DNA of 64,000 nucleotides from JAUXJB01 sp965226855 (GCA_965226855.1 CBDDEE010000032.1:682001-746000), one strand, 5' to 3'; shown: positions 9,189 through 17,972, numbered from the stretch's first letter. A program made the numbers and translations. The notes: generated by a model not told the origin, from the letters alone.

Positions 9189-9623
9189 ATGGACCTGACC
9201 GAGCTCGAAAAACGCATCACCCGCATCGAAGACATCGAGGCGATCAAACAGCTCAAGGCGCGCTACTGCGAGATCTGCGACGACCTCCACAACCCCGACC
9301 GGGTGCCTTCGGTCTTCGCCGAAGACGGCATCTGGGAGAGCGCCGACTTCGGCCAGGCCAAGGGGCACGCGGCGATCCGCGAACTCTTCGCCGGCTTTCG
9401 TAAGAACTTCAGCTTCTCGCAGCACAACATCACGAACCCCATCATAGAGGTCGACGGCGACCGCGCCACCGGCATCTGGTACCTCTCGGGCCCGTGGACC
9501 ACCGCCGAGAACGGCGAAGAGAAGTGGATGGCGCTGCGCTACGATGACGACTACGTGAAGATCAATGGCGAGTGGAAGTACCAGCACCTGCGCGTCGAGC
9601 TCCGCATGACCGCCGACCGCTAG
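9189..9623 (+). CDS. SnoaL-like (NTF2 fold) protein, 144 aa
   Basis: Complete SnoaL_4-type protein: ELEKRITRIEDIEAIKQLKA is the usual first helix, YCEICDDLHNPDRVPSVFAE the second, then ITNPIIEVDGDRATGIWYL and DDYVKINGEWKYQHLRVEL. GAGGAG lies 9 nt upstream of the ATG. It is intact and similar in its last strands to the partial gene at the left edge. The stop overlaps the stop of the convergent VOC relic. Many homologues are encoded beside LLM or VOC genes and are thought to act on small hydrophobic compounds. Confidence 0.85.
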   Translation: MDLTELEKRITRIEDIEAIKQLKARYCEICDDLHNPDRVPSVFAEDGIWESADFGQAKGHAAIRELFAGFRKNFSFSQHNITNPIIEVDGDRATGIWYLSGPWTTAENGEEKWMALRYDDDYVKINGEWKYQHLRVELRMTADR

Positions 9624-10140
9624 GCCTCGGGCCTCGCCGGCCACTTCGCGGGGTGGATCTCGAGGAGCTCGATCAGGGTGCCGTCGGGGTCTTTGCAGGT
9701 GGCGATCGTCACCATCCCCACCTCGCCTTGGGCGGGCGGGGAGAGGAACTCGACGCCCCTCCGCCCAGAGCGCGTCGTAGGCTCCGCGCAGGTCGCGGGT
9801 GAGCAGGCACAGGCGAACCAAGCCGAGGTCGCCGCTCGCGAGCGGGCCCGACGGGTCGCTGGGCGCCGCGCCCGCCTCGAACTCCGTCAGGTCGAGCTTC
9901 GGAAAGCCCCCGGCACCCCGAGCTGCATGATGCACGCGCGCCCCGTGGCCCCCGGTGCCACGCCGAGCGCTTCGGCGGCGCCCGCCGGCACCGCGCGAGC
10001 CCCAGGACCCCGCTCGAGGGCCAGGTACGGAATCCCCGGGAGAAACACCTCGAAGCCCAGGGCTCGTAGAACGCAACCGAGCGGTCGAGATCGGCGACGT
10101 TCAGGTTGATGTGTCCCCAGCCGAATTCGATGCGCTCCAT
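9620..10140 (-). pseudogene. VOC/glyoxalase-family protein with three frameshifts
   Basis: The ATG has GGAGGT upstream and the first frame reads IEFGWGHINLNVADLDRSVA with FYE, a clear VOC start. The rest is recognisable only by changing frames: LGFEVFLPGIPYLALERGPG, then GGFPKLDLTEFEAG and LRGAYDALWAEG, then MVTIATCKDPDGTLIELLE and a stop at 9620. At least three single-base changes are needed. Intact it would be about 170 residues with His and Glu metal ligands. The fine preservation of all segments means either very recent decay or uncorrected sequencing indels. Confidence 0.75.
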
Positions 10141-10240
10141 CTCGACCTCCGGTGTGAACCCCGACGAGTGTCGCTTAGCGACCGGGCGCGGCGGCTCCGG
10201 GAGTGATACACCCCGAGGCAGCCACGAAAGGACGAGCGCG

Positions 10241-10427
10241 ATGCACAAGGTAGTGATCCGAGGCGGAACGGTGTCGACGGAAACCGGCCGACCGAGCGTC
10301 CGCGCCGATGTGGGGATCGCTGGCGGACGGATCGCGGCGGGCGGCGAACTCCTCGGCCCCGCCGCGCGGACGATCGACGCCGACGGCCTCGTGGTGGCGC
10401 CGGGCTGGGTCGATGTCCACACCCGCA
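10241..10427 (+). pseudogene. Amidohydrolase (D-aminoacylase-type) N-terminal fragment
   Basis: MHKVVIRGGTVSTETGR, then RADVGIAGGRIAA and TIDADGLVVAPGWVDVHTR are the first beta-sandwich strands and the HxH-loop entry of the D-aminoacylase/dihydroorotase superfamily. It breaks right after the loop at about 10425, where the sequence becomes the end of an integrase gene. The rest of the barrel is missing, so it is inactive. The divergent VOC relic starts 100 bp to the left. Confidence 0.7.
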
Positions 10428-10556
10428 CTGACCCTTCGCGTATACGCGCATGTATTGCCCAGCGAGGAGTCGGACCTGGGGTTCGCCGAGTTTGGGGAAA
10501 GCGGCTCCGAACGCCACCCCCGCGGCACCGCGGACCTCACGCGTGCGGTGGTCTAA
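10428..10556 (+). pseudogene. Tyrosine recombinase C-terminal fragment
   Basis: The frame LTLRVYAHVLPSEESDLGF and FAEFGESGSERHPRGTA is the typical end of phage-type integrases, with the catalytic tyrosine in TLRVYAH, followed by a TAA at 10554. It is joined directly to the amidohydrolase fragment, producing a chimeric open frame. The junction may mark an integration or excision scar. A strong hairpin follows the stop. Confidence 0.65.
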
Positions 10557-10560
10557 TAGG

Positions 10561-10594
10561 AACCCCCCGAAATCTCGTTTGACTCCGGGGGGTT
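10561..10594 (+). terminator. Strong hairpin after integrase relic
   Basis: AACCCCCCG at 10561-10569 pairs perfectly with CGGGGGGTT at 10586-10594 across a 16-nt loop, 5 nt after the integrase stop. There is no T-run after it, so it may be a terminator that lost its tail or a structural part of the attachment region. Confidence 0.45.
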
Positions 10595-10764
10595 GAGTGG
10601 TAGCGGGGGCTCGATACCAACCACTGCAGTCCGTGAACCTGCCTGGGCTACCGTTCGCCGCATAGCCGAGCGCCGCGGGGTAGGCGAGGGCGTCCACCAT
10701 GTGAGCGCACTATGTGTACCAGTCATCTGACGCCGGCTGCCGCGGAATCGGTAGCGGCAGGCTG

Positions 10765-10837
10765 GCGGTACGACCGCGTAACCCACCAGTATTTCGGTGA
10801 CTTCGGGGCGACGTTTTATTGGCCAGACGAGTAGTCG
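10765..10837. repeat. Dispersed repeat, copy 1 (partner at 63837-63909)
   Basis: GCGGTACGACC, CGTAA, CCAGT, GTGACTT and GGGCGACG blocks appear in the same order here and near the right end of the window, with differing spacers, ending in TAGTCG. Each copy is about 73 bp. Neither is inside a recognisable gene. It could be an attachment site remnant or a small mobile repeat. Confidence 0.4.
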
Positions 10838-10875
10838 AATGGCGCACTTCGCGGGGCTCAGGTTACACGAAAGCC

Positions 10876-11342
10876 CTACTTCAGGATGTCAACCGCGCCT
10901 TTTCCCTTTCGCTTGGCGATGCGATCTGTATTCACATCCCCTCTGCCATTCTTGTATGAGAACAAGTATGGCTTTTCCCCCGGCGCGATCATGTGAGTCC
11001 ACCCATTACTCCAATTGCTTCGCCACTTCTCTCGCGTTCCCTTCCCCGCGGAGTTGAATGCTTCGATCGCTACGGTCCCAACGTCTTTCTTGTATGAGAG
11101 CAGAAAGGGCTTCAGCGCAGATCGACGAAACCGTTGAAGACTGCGTGGCTCGTCCATCCAGAAGACCAGTCACTTCTCCATTGTGTCTCCACACCTTTTC
11201 CACCCCCTTTGAAGCTATCAACGGCGACCTCGCCCGTGGCAGCTTTGTAAGCGAAGAGGTACGGCTTCCTACCTAGGTAGAACACCTCGAGGCTTGTCCA
11301 CCCACGCTCCACTCCCGCCGAGACGGCGTTGCGCGGCCGCAT
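10876..11342 (-). pseudogene. Protein with about 47-residue WxxGWT/KPYLFxYK repeats, frameshifted
   Basis: Two overlapping minus-strand frames, joined by one shift near 11130, give three tandem units of the pattern GWT...KP(Y/F)L(F/L)xYK..G.V..(D/E)......GKG....WRS(D/N)WS. Seen are GRKPYLFAYKAATGEVAVD, LKPFLLSYKKDVGTVAIE and EKPYLFSYKNGRGDVN. Such repeats occur in secreted or surface beta-propeller-like proteins of myxobacteria and actinobacteria; I cannot name the family. No signal peptide is visible and both ends look cut, so it is a fragment. Confidence 0.5.
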
Positions 11343-11661
11343 CTTAGAAATGATCGTGTACCTGGAATCGATTCAGCAGCAACCCGTTGTCGTACTGCTG
11401 CGCGGTTTTTTTACTTCGATCGCGGGCACGTCCGCGGCCTGCGGCACGAGATAATACCAAAAGCCGGCATTTTGAAGGTGGCCGCGCGCATGGGACAAAT
11501 CGTCAACGTTGTCGCTAGTGTTTCAATTGAGCTACCGGTTCGGCGTTTGCTTGAACTACATCCGACCGCGCTGCCCGGCGCAACAGTCAAGCGGAGACCG
11601 CGAACACGTTTGTTCGAGCGGCCCTAGTGTTACGCCGCAGCGGTCGGCAAAGATCCGGCGA
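11343..11661. other. Intergenic, no gene recognised
   Basis: About 320 bp, less GC-rich than its surroundings, with a T7 run near 11407. No ORF with a ribosome site and no clear repeat. It may hold the lost 5' part of the repeat protein on the minus strand. Confidence 0.45.
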
Positions 11662-12663
11662 TCACGTCGTCGGCAGCTGTAGCAGGCCGTCGTAGGCACT
11701 AAGGATATTGCCGTCGGTGGCCGGTAAGGCATTGAGTAGCAGCATGTCGTCCACGACCCCGTCGTAAGCCGCGACGCGCTTGCGACAATCATCGAGGGTG
11801 CCGGCGATAACTAAGCGGTCGATGCACTCGTCCGGGATCGAAGCCACGGCACCTTCCAGGTCGCCGGCTGGCATCAACTTCAGCAGCGCGTCGGCGGCGC
11901 TACTAAACCCTTGTTCGCGCATGGTGTATTCGTAATACGGGTGCGGCAGTGGGGCGTATAGATGGCAAATAGCTTCACGCGCGGCGCGGCGCGCGCGCTC
12001 GCGGTCGTTGTCGACCGCAATTAAGGACACTGCGGTCCAGCCGAGAGCGGTCGGATCGCGATCGACCTCGGCCGCCGCCGCGGCCGCTTGTGGCTTCAAT
12101 ACCTCGCGTAGATAATCGGCAGATAAGGTCGCGCCGCCGCCGATACAGTCGGCGACCTGCGCCGCGACTCGCATCATGCGCGGGAACAAGGCAGCGAGAT
12201 AAACGGGGTAGGGCGCTGCTATCGGGTCGACCGCTGGGGTCCAATCCATGTGGTGGATATCGCCGTCGAAGCTAAGCCGTTCGCCGAGTCGCGTGCGCGC
12301 CATTTGCCGTAGCACAGTGACGTATTCGCGCATTTTCGTCAGCACGCGCGCGTGAGCGATCCCTTGCCATTGTTCGTTAATAACGCGGTTGCCGCCGCCG
12401 ACCCCAAGCATTAGGCGCCCACCACTGAATTCGTTGAAGTCGATCGCCGCCATGCCGGTCATCAACGGGCTGTGACCATAGGCATTCAAAATGTAAGGCC
12501 CGAGCCGGATGGTGTTTGTGGTCGCCGCCATCGCAGTTAGCGGCACCCAACCACTGCGCCACGCTTCGGCCATACACACGCAGGAGAAACCATTGCGCTC
12601 GGCGATTGTCGTCAATTCGCGGACCGTGGCATCGCGACCGGTGAATAGGAGACCGAGTTTCAT
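11662..12663 (-). CDS. LLM-class flavin/F420-dependent oxidoreductase, 333 aa
   Basis: Complete TIM-barrel luciferase-like protein of the methylene-tetrahydromethanopterin reductase type: MKLGLLFTGRDATVRELTTI, FSCVCMAEAWRSGWVPLTAM, NTIRLGPYILNAYGHSPLMT and FSGGRLMLGVGGGNRVI follow the usual order. Length is normal for the family. Upstream AAAGGGG lies about 12 nt before the ATG, a weak ribosome site. It stands alone between the repeat-protein relic and a short unknown fragment. Substrate unknown; F420 use is possible but cannot be shown. Confidence 0.85.
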   Translation of the reverse strand: MKLGLLFTGRDATVRELTTIAERNGFSCVCMAEAWRSGWVPLTAMAATTNTIRLGPYILNAYGHSPLMTGMAAIDFNEFSGGRLMLGVGGGNRVINEQWQGIAHARVLTKMREYVTVLRQMARTRLGERLSFDGDIHHMDWTPAVDPIAAPYPVYLAALFPRMMRVAAQVADCIGGGATLSADYLREVLKPQAAAAAAEVDRDPTALGWTAVSLIAVDNDRERARRAAREAICHLYAPLPHPYYEYTMREQGFSSAADALLKLMPAGDLEGAVASIPDECIDRLVIAGTLDDCRKRVAAYDGVVDDMLLLNALPATDGNILSAYDGLLQLPTT

Positions 12664-12848
12664 CGTGTTGCAGCCCCTTTCGTGATCGAATGTCCGCGGG
12701 CGCTTGAGGCCTCGGGTTCGCGGGCAATGGCTATAAGGCCATCATCATTAACCGAGACCGAAGCCAATGTCGAACCCGTCATGACGATTCGCTGAGACCC
12801 TAGGGGTGAGCGTTGTCCGGCCGCGCGAAACCCGTCGTCAACACGATG

Positions 12849-13040
12849 CTACAATCCTTGGGCGTCTGCCTGCTTTGCCATTTCGGTGGAGCAACGCACT
12901 TCTTCCGCCTTAAACAATAGTGACTCGGCGAACGCGCGCTCGAGCTCGGGCTTTAACTCAGCGTAATGCGCGGCCGCGTGCGCCATGACAGCGATAACCA
13001 TGGTGCGTGATTCGCGCGGCAGATCGAGATAATTGACTGA
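12849..13040 (-). other. Possible C-terminal fragment of an unknown helical protein
   Basis: The minus-strand frame ending at 12849 reads LPRESRTMVIAVMAHAAAHY and ELKPELERAFAESLLFKAEE, a plausible helical protein end with normal codon use. Upstream of about 13040 the same frame is antisense to the AAA fragment, so a junction is likely there. I recognise no family. It could also be a chance frame. Confidence 0.25.
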
Positions 13041-13049
13041 CCCCAATCC

Positions 13050-13390
13050 CCCAAGAGCCGCCTCTGCGATGAGTTCGTGCAGACGTGCCGCGCGAAGGGG
13101 ATTGCGGTCTTTGATGCGCACTGCCCCTCGCACGGAAAGACGGTCCCGCTTCTCCCGCTACTCGAACTACTGCGCAACCCGCTCGGAATCGAGGACCGCG
13201 ACTCAGACGAGCAGGTGCGAGAGAAGATCACGGGACGGCTCCTGCGTCTGGAGCGGTCCTTCGAGAACGTCCTGCCGCTGGTGTTCGATTTTCTCGGGGT
13301 GCCCGACCGTGAGCGTCTCTCGTCCTCGATGGATGAGCCCGAGACCGGGTACCAGCCGCTTCAAGCCTTTGTGCGGCGGTTGGTGGGGGG
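13050..13390 (+). pseudogene. AAA-ATPase fragment of a cyclase/AAA/TPR protein
   Basis: The frame opens at KSRLCDEFVQTCRAKGIAVF, the second half of a Walker A motif and its helix, and continues with HGKTVPLLPLLELLRNPLGI and FENVLPLVFDFLGVPDRERL. It aligns step by step with the AAA part of the cyclase relic at 7110-8833 (GKSRLCYEFIERCRANG, DALPLLFDFLGVPDPEL), so the two are paralogues rather than copies. Both ends are cut; the P-loop glycines are already corrupted (NPPKSR). Confidence 0.7.
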
Positions 13391-13468
13391 TAGCGTTGAT
13401 GGGGTCCCACAGTCACGCATCTTCTCGACAAAGGGACCCGCTCGCTTCCGAAACATCCCAAAAGGGCC

Positions 13469-14197
13469 GTGGTAGGCTGGCGCTCGGAGACGAACGAAGG
13501 AAAAGCGTTCGGCGTGCGCGCGCTTGATGACGACCTCTGGGTCGCTGAGCAACCCCTACGCTTCGGGCTACTCCAGCTCGGTACACGGATGACGGTCGTC
13601 CGCCTGAGCGATTCGTCCCTTCTGCTCCACTCTCCGATCTCTCTAACAGAGTCGCTACGCATGGAGATCGAGGAGCTGGGTTCCGTTGGCGCCGTCGTCG
13701 CGCCCAATCGGTTCCACCACCTGTTTGCCTCCGAATGGGTGGCTAGGTACCCGCAGTCCAGGCTCTACGTCGCGCCGGGACTCGGGGACAAGCGGCCAGA
13801 TCTGACTGTTACAGGGGTGCTGCCGCAGGATGCGCCCGATTCGTGGCTCATGGATCTGGAGTGCATCCTGTTCGAAGGACTCCCACTCGCGAACGAGGTC
13901 GTCTTCTTTCACAAGAAGACCCGCACGCTGATGCTGTGCGACCTTGCGTTCAACATCGGTCCCGAAGCGCCGTGGCTCACCCGTGTCGCGTTCCGACTCT
14001 GGGGTCGTTACAACGACTTCGGCCCCACGCGGTTCGAACGTCTCATGATCCGCAACCAGGGTGCTGCGAAGCGATCCCTGGAGCGCATCCTCGATCTCGA
14101 CTTCCGAGCGCGTGGTTGTTACGCACGGAGTCGTTCTGGAACGCGCGGACTCGAAGCGATGAGACACAGCTTCGAGTGGTTGCTACAGGCCGCCTGA
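13469..14197 (+). CDS. DUF4336 protein (metallo-beta-lactamase-like fold), with two compensating shifts
   Basis: A 242-residue frame matching DUF4336: VRALDDDLWVAEQPLRFGLL, GTRMTVVRLSDSSLLLHSPI and VGAVVAPNRFHHLFASEWVA. The family is related to metallo-hydrolases but lacks the full HxHxDH motif. Near the end, +1 at about 14104 and -1 at about 14148 replace the expected FERVVVTHGVVLERA by an unrelated stretch before the frame returns to LEAMRHSFEWLL. The start is uncertain: GTG 13469 has no clear ribosome site and homologues begin near VRALDDD. Function unknown. Confidence 0.7.
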   Translation: MVGWRSETNEGKAFGVRALDDDLWVAEQPLRFGLLQLGTRMTVVRLSDSSLLLHSPISLTESLRMEIEELGSVGAVVAPNRFHHLFASEWVARYPQSRLYVAPGLGDKRPDLTVTGVLPQDAPDSWLMDLECILFEGLPLANEVVFFHKKTRTLMLCDLAFNIGPEAPWLTRVAFRLWGRYNDFGPTRFERLMIRNQGAAKRSLERILDLDFRARGCYARSRSGTRGLEAMRHSFEWLLQAA

Positions 14198-14555
14198 CGA
14201 GGTGAGGCTCCCCTGGGGCATCGTTCGCTGGGCGATCCTCGTACCGCTGGGAGCGAGAGGAGAGTAGCGCGCGGAGCAGCGAGCCACTCGGGTGACTGGC
14301 CCAACCGTGGACCAATCAGGAAGACCGCCCCGTCGCCCACAGCAAGCTGGCAACCTGCAGGATTGCCTTCTCGTCCGTAGCGGAAGCGCTCCACGAATCC
14401 AGCTCGAGGCGTATCATCAAGACGGTTTCGCCGCGTCTGCAGGGCGTTCTACTCCCTGACGAGGTCAGCGCCATGCGCAAGCGGTTCTAGTGCCTGCTCG
14501 AAAGGCGCGGCGCGGCGGTTGCTCTAGAGTCACCGAACACAGAGGGGCGGAACAA
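14198..14555. other. Intergenic, one weak minus-strand fragment
   Basis: About 360 bp between DUF4336 and the phosphodiesterase. On the minus strand FRYGREGNPAGCQLAVGDGA with VFLIGPRLGQSPEW could be part of a VOC-like protein, but no start, stop context or second motif supports it. A promoter for the phosphodiesterase must lie here but no clear -35/-10 pair stands out. Confidence 0.35.
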
Positions 14556-15767
14556 ATGGACTCACGATCGACGATGCACTCCGCTCGAGCACTTGAGCGC
14601 TGGATCGGCGCAGGCAGCGTAGCGCTCCTACTCGCTGCGTGCGCGAGCCCTCCCAACACCGGCCTTCAGACGCTCGACGGGCAGCCGCCGATGGTGGTGG
14701 CACACCGCGGGGGCGCTGGCGACTCGCCGGAGGAGACGATCGAGACCTACGAGCGGGCGGTCGAGGCGGGCGCGAGCGTGCTGGAGTTCGACCTGATCGC
14801 CACCAAGGATGGAGAACTGATCGCGCGCCACGAACCCAATCTCGCGATCAGCACTGACGTTGCACGGCACCCGGAGTTCGTGGAGCGGAAGCGCAGCCTG
14901 AGCGTAGACGGGGCGGAGCAGGAGGGTTGGTTCGCGAGCGACTTCACGCTCGCCGAGGTCAAGACGCTGACCGCCACCGCCTCCTATGCGGAGTCATCGG
15001 CGAGTGCCGAGAGCGGCCCGCGAGTGGCGACGCTCCAGGAGATCATCGACCTGGCCAAGCGCGCGACACAAGAGAGTGGCCGCACCATCTGGATCTACCC
15101 GGAGACCAAGAACCCGAGCCACCACCGAAACCTCGGACTGCCCCTCGAGGATCGCTTGATCGACGCGCTGGAGCAGGCGAACTGGAACCACCGAGATGCG
15201 CCGGTGATCATCCAGTCATTCGAGCCCTCGAGCCTGAAGACCATGCGCCGCCGCTCGCCCGTACGCATGGTGCAGCTCATCGTTGCGGACGACGTGAACC
15301 TCAAGACCGGGGAACTTGTCTACGCCGTCTACAACCGGCCCTACGACTGGACCCTCGCCGGTGACGAGCGCCTCTTCAGCGCGATGGTGACGCCGGCCGG
15401 GCTGGCAGAGATCAAGACGTACGCCGATGGAATCGGGCCGTGGAAGCGGTACCTCGTCAGTCTGAAGGGCGAGGTTGACGGCAGGGGTGACCTGGTCGAC
15501 ACCAACGGCGACGGCAACGTGAACGCCGCTGACGCGACAACTCTTCCCCCCACCACGCTGATTGCCGACGCGCACGCGGCGGGCCTGTTCGTGCACCCGT
15601 ACACGTTCCGCGACCCTGCGAGCCGGCTCGCCGCCGACTACGGCAGCGACCCGAAACGCGAGTACCGGCAGTTCTTTGCGCTGGGCGTAGACGGCGTGTT
15701 CACCGACTACGCGCACACGGCCCTGGCCGCGCTGGCCGACTACCTGCGCGAGATCGGGCACGACTAG
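14556..15767 (+). CDS. glpQ: Glycerophosphodiester phosphodiesterase, lipoprotein
   Basis: A 403-residue GDPD-family TIM barrel. ATG 14556 has GAGGGGCGG upstream and gives a lipoprotein signal: Arg, a hydrophobic stretch VALLLAACA with the lipobox cysteine at residue 29. Motifs: VVAHRGGAGDSPEETIETY with catalytic His50-Arg51, SVLEFDLIATKDGELIARHE with the acidic metal ligands and second His, and GVDGVFTDYAH at the end. It hydrolyses glycerophosphodiesters to glycerol-3-phosphate in the periplasm. An insertion with DTNGDGNVNAAD, a dockerin/EF-like calcium loop, lies before the last strands. Intact and probably functional. Confidence 0.88.
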   Translation: MDSRSTMHSARALERWIGAGSVALLLAACASPPNTGLQTLDGQPPMVVAHRGGAGDSPEETIETYERAVEAGASVLEFDLIATKDGELIARHEPNLAISTDVARHPEFVERKRSLSVDGAEQEGWFASDFTLAEVKTLTATASYAESSASAESGPRVATLQEIIDLAKRATQESGRTIWIYPETKNPSHHRNLGLPLEDRLIDALEQANWNHRDAPVIIQSFEPSSLKTMRRRSPVRMVQLIVADDVNLKTGELVYAVYNRPYDWTLAGDERLFSAMVTPAGLAEIKTYADGIGPWKRYLVSLKGEVDGRGDLVDTNGDGNVNAADATTLPPTTLIADAHAAGLFVHPYTFRDPASRLAADYGSDPKREYRQFFALGVDGVFTDYAHTALAALADYLREIGHD

Positions 15768-15912
15768 CGCCAGCGCGAAGGCGGATGCGCTTCCAATCGG
15801 GGGATCTCCCAGCCGAACGCAAGAAAAACTCGCAGCGTCGTAACCTCAAGCGCAGCCGAGCGTTACCGCACACACCCAAACGGAACCGAACACATCCGAA
15901 CGGTGCTGCGAA
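15768..15912. other. Short intergenic region with repeated AACCGAAC-like words
   Basis: AACCGAACACATCCGAAC-type words resemble the sequence found downstream of phage integrase genes next to tRNA attachment sites. No gene is visible. Confidence 0.3.
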
Positions 15913-15950
15913 GAGCAAGAAGTCTTCGGTTCAAGTCTGCCCCGACTACC
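15913..15950 (+). other. tRNA 3'-end-like fragment, possible attachment scar
   Basis: GTCTTCGGTTCAAGTCTG followed by CCCCGACTACC looks like a T-arm and acceptor end of a tRNA with the TTCAAGT loop, but the T-stem pairs poorly and no 5' half is present. Its position before phage scraps fits a phage attachment scar. A clearer case is at 25685. Confidence 0.35.
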
Positions 15951-16039
15951 GATTTGCAGGCTAACTCGCGTTGGCCTCCAGCTCCCTCCCCACGCGCTCC
16001 ATATACCCCGTCGCGCTCTCGACGAAGAGGCGCTGGGCT

Positions 16040-16185
16040 TCGCGGCCATGGCCTGAGCCTCGAGGGTCAACCTGACCGGGAGCTTCCCGATCTTTGTCGT
16101 CTTCTGTACGCCCAGACCGATCGGTACCGTCCAAGCGTTCGGGCCCGACGCTTTCCGGTCATAGGTGATGTTCGGGGCCGTCCCG
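16040..16185 (-). pseudogene. Outer-membrane transporter-like C-terminal fragment
   Basis: The minus-strand frame PNITYDRKASGPNAWTVPIG, then LGVQKTTKIGKLPVRLTLEA is typical of the last strands of a beta-barrel family annotated as transporters in proteobacteria (GNxWTVPVGxxVxKTT). Only about 45 codons survive. Next to it, another frame reads EAQRLFVESATGYMERVGRE ending in a stop near 15962, a scrap of a different protein. Confidence 0.4.
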
Positions 16186-16192
16186 ACCTGCC

Positions 16193-16854
16193 AGCCGCGT
16201 GCACGAGCCGAGTGGCTGGCCGAGTTCCGCCGCGACATCGAGGGGTACGTCTCGCGCGATGTGGTCGAGGCCGTCGTCGTTCCGGGACGGAGGGAGCCTC
16301 CGCCGGTCGAAGGACTTCGCTACTCCGCCTTCGTTGATCCGAGCGGCGGGTCTTCGGATTCGATGACCCTCGCGGTCTGTCATGCCCAGGACGAGGTCAT
16401 CGTGGTGGACGCCGTCCGGGAACGACGGCCCCCGTTCAACCGGAGCGAGGTCGTGAGCGAGTTCGCGCAGCTGCTCAAGCACTACGGAGTCTCGCGCGTG
16501 GAGGGGGATCGCTACGCGGGGGAGTGGCCGCGCGAGCGCTTTGCCGAGCACGGCGTCCGCTACAACGTCACACGTAAGCCGAAGAACGACATCTACCTGC
16601 AGGCGTTACCGCTGATCAACAGCAGCCAGGTCGAGCTGCTCGATGATCCACGCCTGATCGCTCAGCTTTGCGACCTCGAGCGGCGGACGGTGCGAGGGGG
16701 CAGGGAGTCGATCGACCATGCACCAAGAGGCCACGACGACCTCGCGAACGCCGTGGCTGGGGCGCTGGTGAGGGCGAAGACGGGATCTCAACAGGACCCA
16801 GTCCTCGACATCGTCTTCCCGGATCTGGCGCAAGAGTCCCCCTGGAGACTCTGA
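16193..16854 (+). pseudogene. Phage terminase large subunit, C-terminal nuclease fragment
   Basis: The frame carries the RNase H-like nuclease part of a large terminase: YSAFVDPSGGSSDSMTLAV with the first metal Asp, VEGDRYAGEWPRERFAEHGV, LPLINSSQVELLDDPRLIAQ and IDHAPRGHDDLANAVAGAL with the last acidic residue. The ATPase half is absent and the first codons run into the transporter scrap, so it is a remnant. Other phage pieces lie at 26725-27400, 43024-43290 and 59813-60690. Confidence 0.75.
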
Positions 16855-16999
16855 TTCCGGGGGCGAAAGTGCCTCGTACAGTTACGGTTCTGCGCACCTC
16901 TTTGACTACTCCGAAATAGAGTTTCGGTTCTATCCAGTTCCGTGACTCACCGGTTCTTTGGCGTAAAATGGACATGCCTCGTTGCTGGAGGGAGGTCCC

Positions 17000-17158
17000 G
17001 TGCCCAAGTTCCCGATCGAGGTGCTGACCGAGCTTGAAGTGAGACGGCTGATCGAAGGTTGCTCGAATCGAGCGCCAACCGGCATCCGCAACCGAGCCCT
17101 GATCGCCGTCCTCAACCGGGGAGGGCTACGCCTGGGCGAGGCGCTTGCGCCCCGTTCG
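17000..17158 (+). pseudogene. Tyrosine recombinase N-terminal fragment cut by cupin module
   Basis: GTG 17000 follows GGAGGG. The product KFPIEVLTELEVRRLIEGCS, then RAPTGIRNRALIAVLNRGGL and RLGEALA parallels residues 17-64 of the intact recombinase at 42067 and stops just after the catalytic arginine region, at 17158, where the duplicated cupin module starts. Upstream DNA (GAAATAGAGTTTCGG near 16911-16925) resembles the region before the intact recombinase. This is a second member of the same element type, destroyed by insertion. Confidence 0.75.
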
Positions 17159-17972
17159 ACCTCAACCGACCGAACACCCCAGTCCATAATGTCCGATTGA
17201 CAGAGGGGGCGGGATCCCGTGTGATGGACCCCGCTGGACGAGCGAAACCCAAAAGATGAGGTAGGTATGAGCACGAAACTGAAGCCGCGGGTCGTCACGC
17301 CCGCGGATGGGCAGGCGATTCAACCTTTCGGTCTGAACATGAAGGTGTTGTTGCGCACCGAGGATACCGGCGGCGAATTCTCCGCCCTCTTTATCGAACA
17401 TGAACCCGGAGCCGTGGTACCCCCTCACTTTCATCGCAATCAGGAGGAGTACTTCTGTGTGGTCGAGGGTACCTACGAACTACAGATCGGCGACGTGAAG
17501 AAAACCGCGGGGCCCGGAACCGTTGCCTTCATACCCCGCAACACGCTGCACACGTTCAAGAACGTGGGGCAGACCGTAGCCAAGATGGTCGACTGGAGTA
17601 TCCCCGGCGGGCAGGACAAGTACTTCCTGAAGGTGCACGAACTCGTGGCCGACGGAAGTTTTACGGGAGAGATCGCCAACCAGGTAAACGCCCAGTTCGA
17701 CACACTCTTCCCGTCCTGAGTGGTCCCTAGATTGGGCCTGAGCGAGTGTGAGGGAGGGCCTCTGAAGCGGTTCCCAGGCCTTCCAGCCGGACAGCTCCCC
17801 GGTACGGCGATGCGATGGCCGCCACCGCCAACGTGGTGGTGAAGCGGACTGTCTTCTCTGCGGTTCGGCAGCGCGCTCATCTCAGCCGTACCGCATGTGT
17901 GGGGGTGAGGGTGTGCCGTTATGTTCCTACTTTGTGCCGCATGAAGTTATCTAGAAAAGTTCACCGGCAACT
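17159..17972 (+). repeat. Duplicated cupin module, copy 1 (partner 43784-44597)
   Basis: From ACCTCAACCGACCG to about CACCGGCAACT the sequence repeats at a constant offset of 26625 with only about three differences (one in the cupin codons, two near 17959). It carries a complete cupin gene and its upstream region. Copy 1 is inserted in a recombinase gene. No transposase is inside and no long terminal inverted repeats were seen at the two ends. Confidence 0.85.
17267..17719 (+). CDS. Cupin 2 domain protein, 150 aa, copy 1
   Basis: Complete small cupin with both motifs: PPHFHRNQEEYFCVVEG (HxH, Glu) near residues 52-68 and GTVAFIPRNTLHTFKNVG near 82-99 with the second-motif His. Ribosome site AGGTAGGT lies before the ATG. 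The protein is identical to copy 2 (43892-44344) except Leu-to-His near the C-terminus (DTLFPS versus DTHFPS). Single-domain cupins of this kind bind a divalent metal and often a small carbonyl compound. It lies inside the duplicated module, so it is cargo of whatever moved the module. Confidence 0.85.
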   Translation: MSTKLKPRVVTPADGQAIQPFGLNMKVLLRTEDTGGEFSALFIEHEPGAVVPPHFHRNQEEYFCVVEGTYELQIGDVKKTAGPGTVAFIPRNTLHTFKNVGQTVAKMVDWSIPGGQDKYFLKVHELVADGSFTGEIANQVNAQFDTLFPS

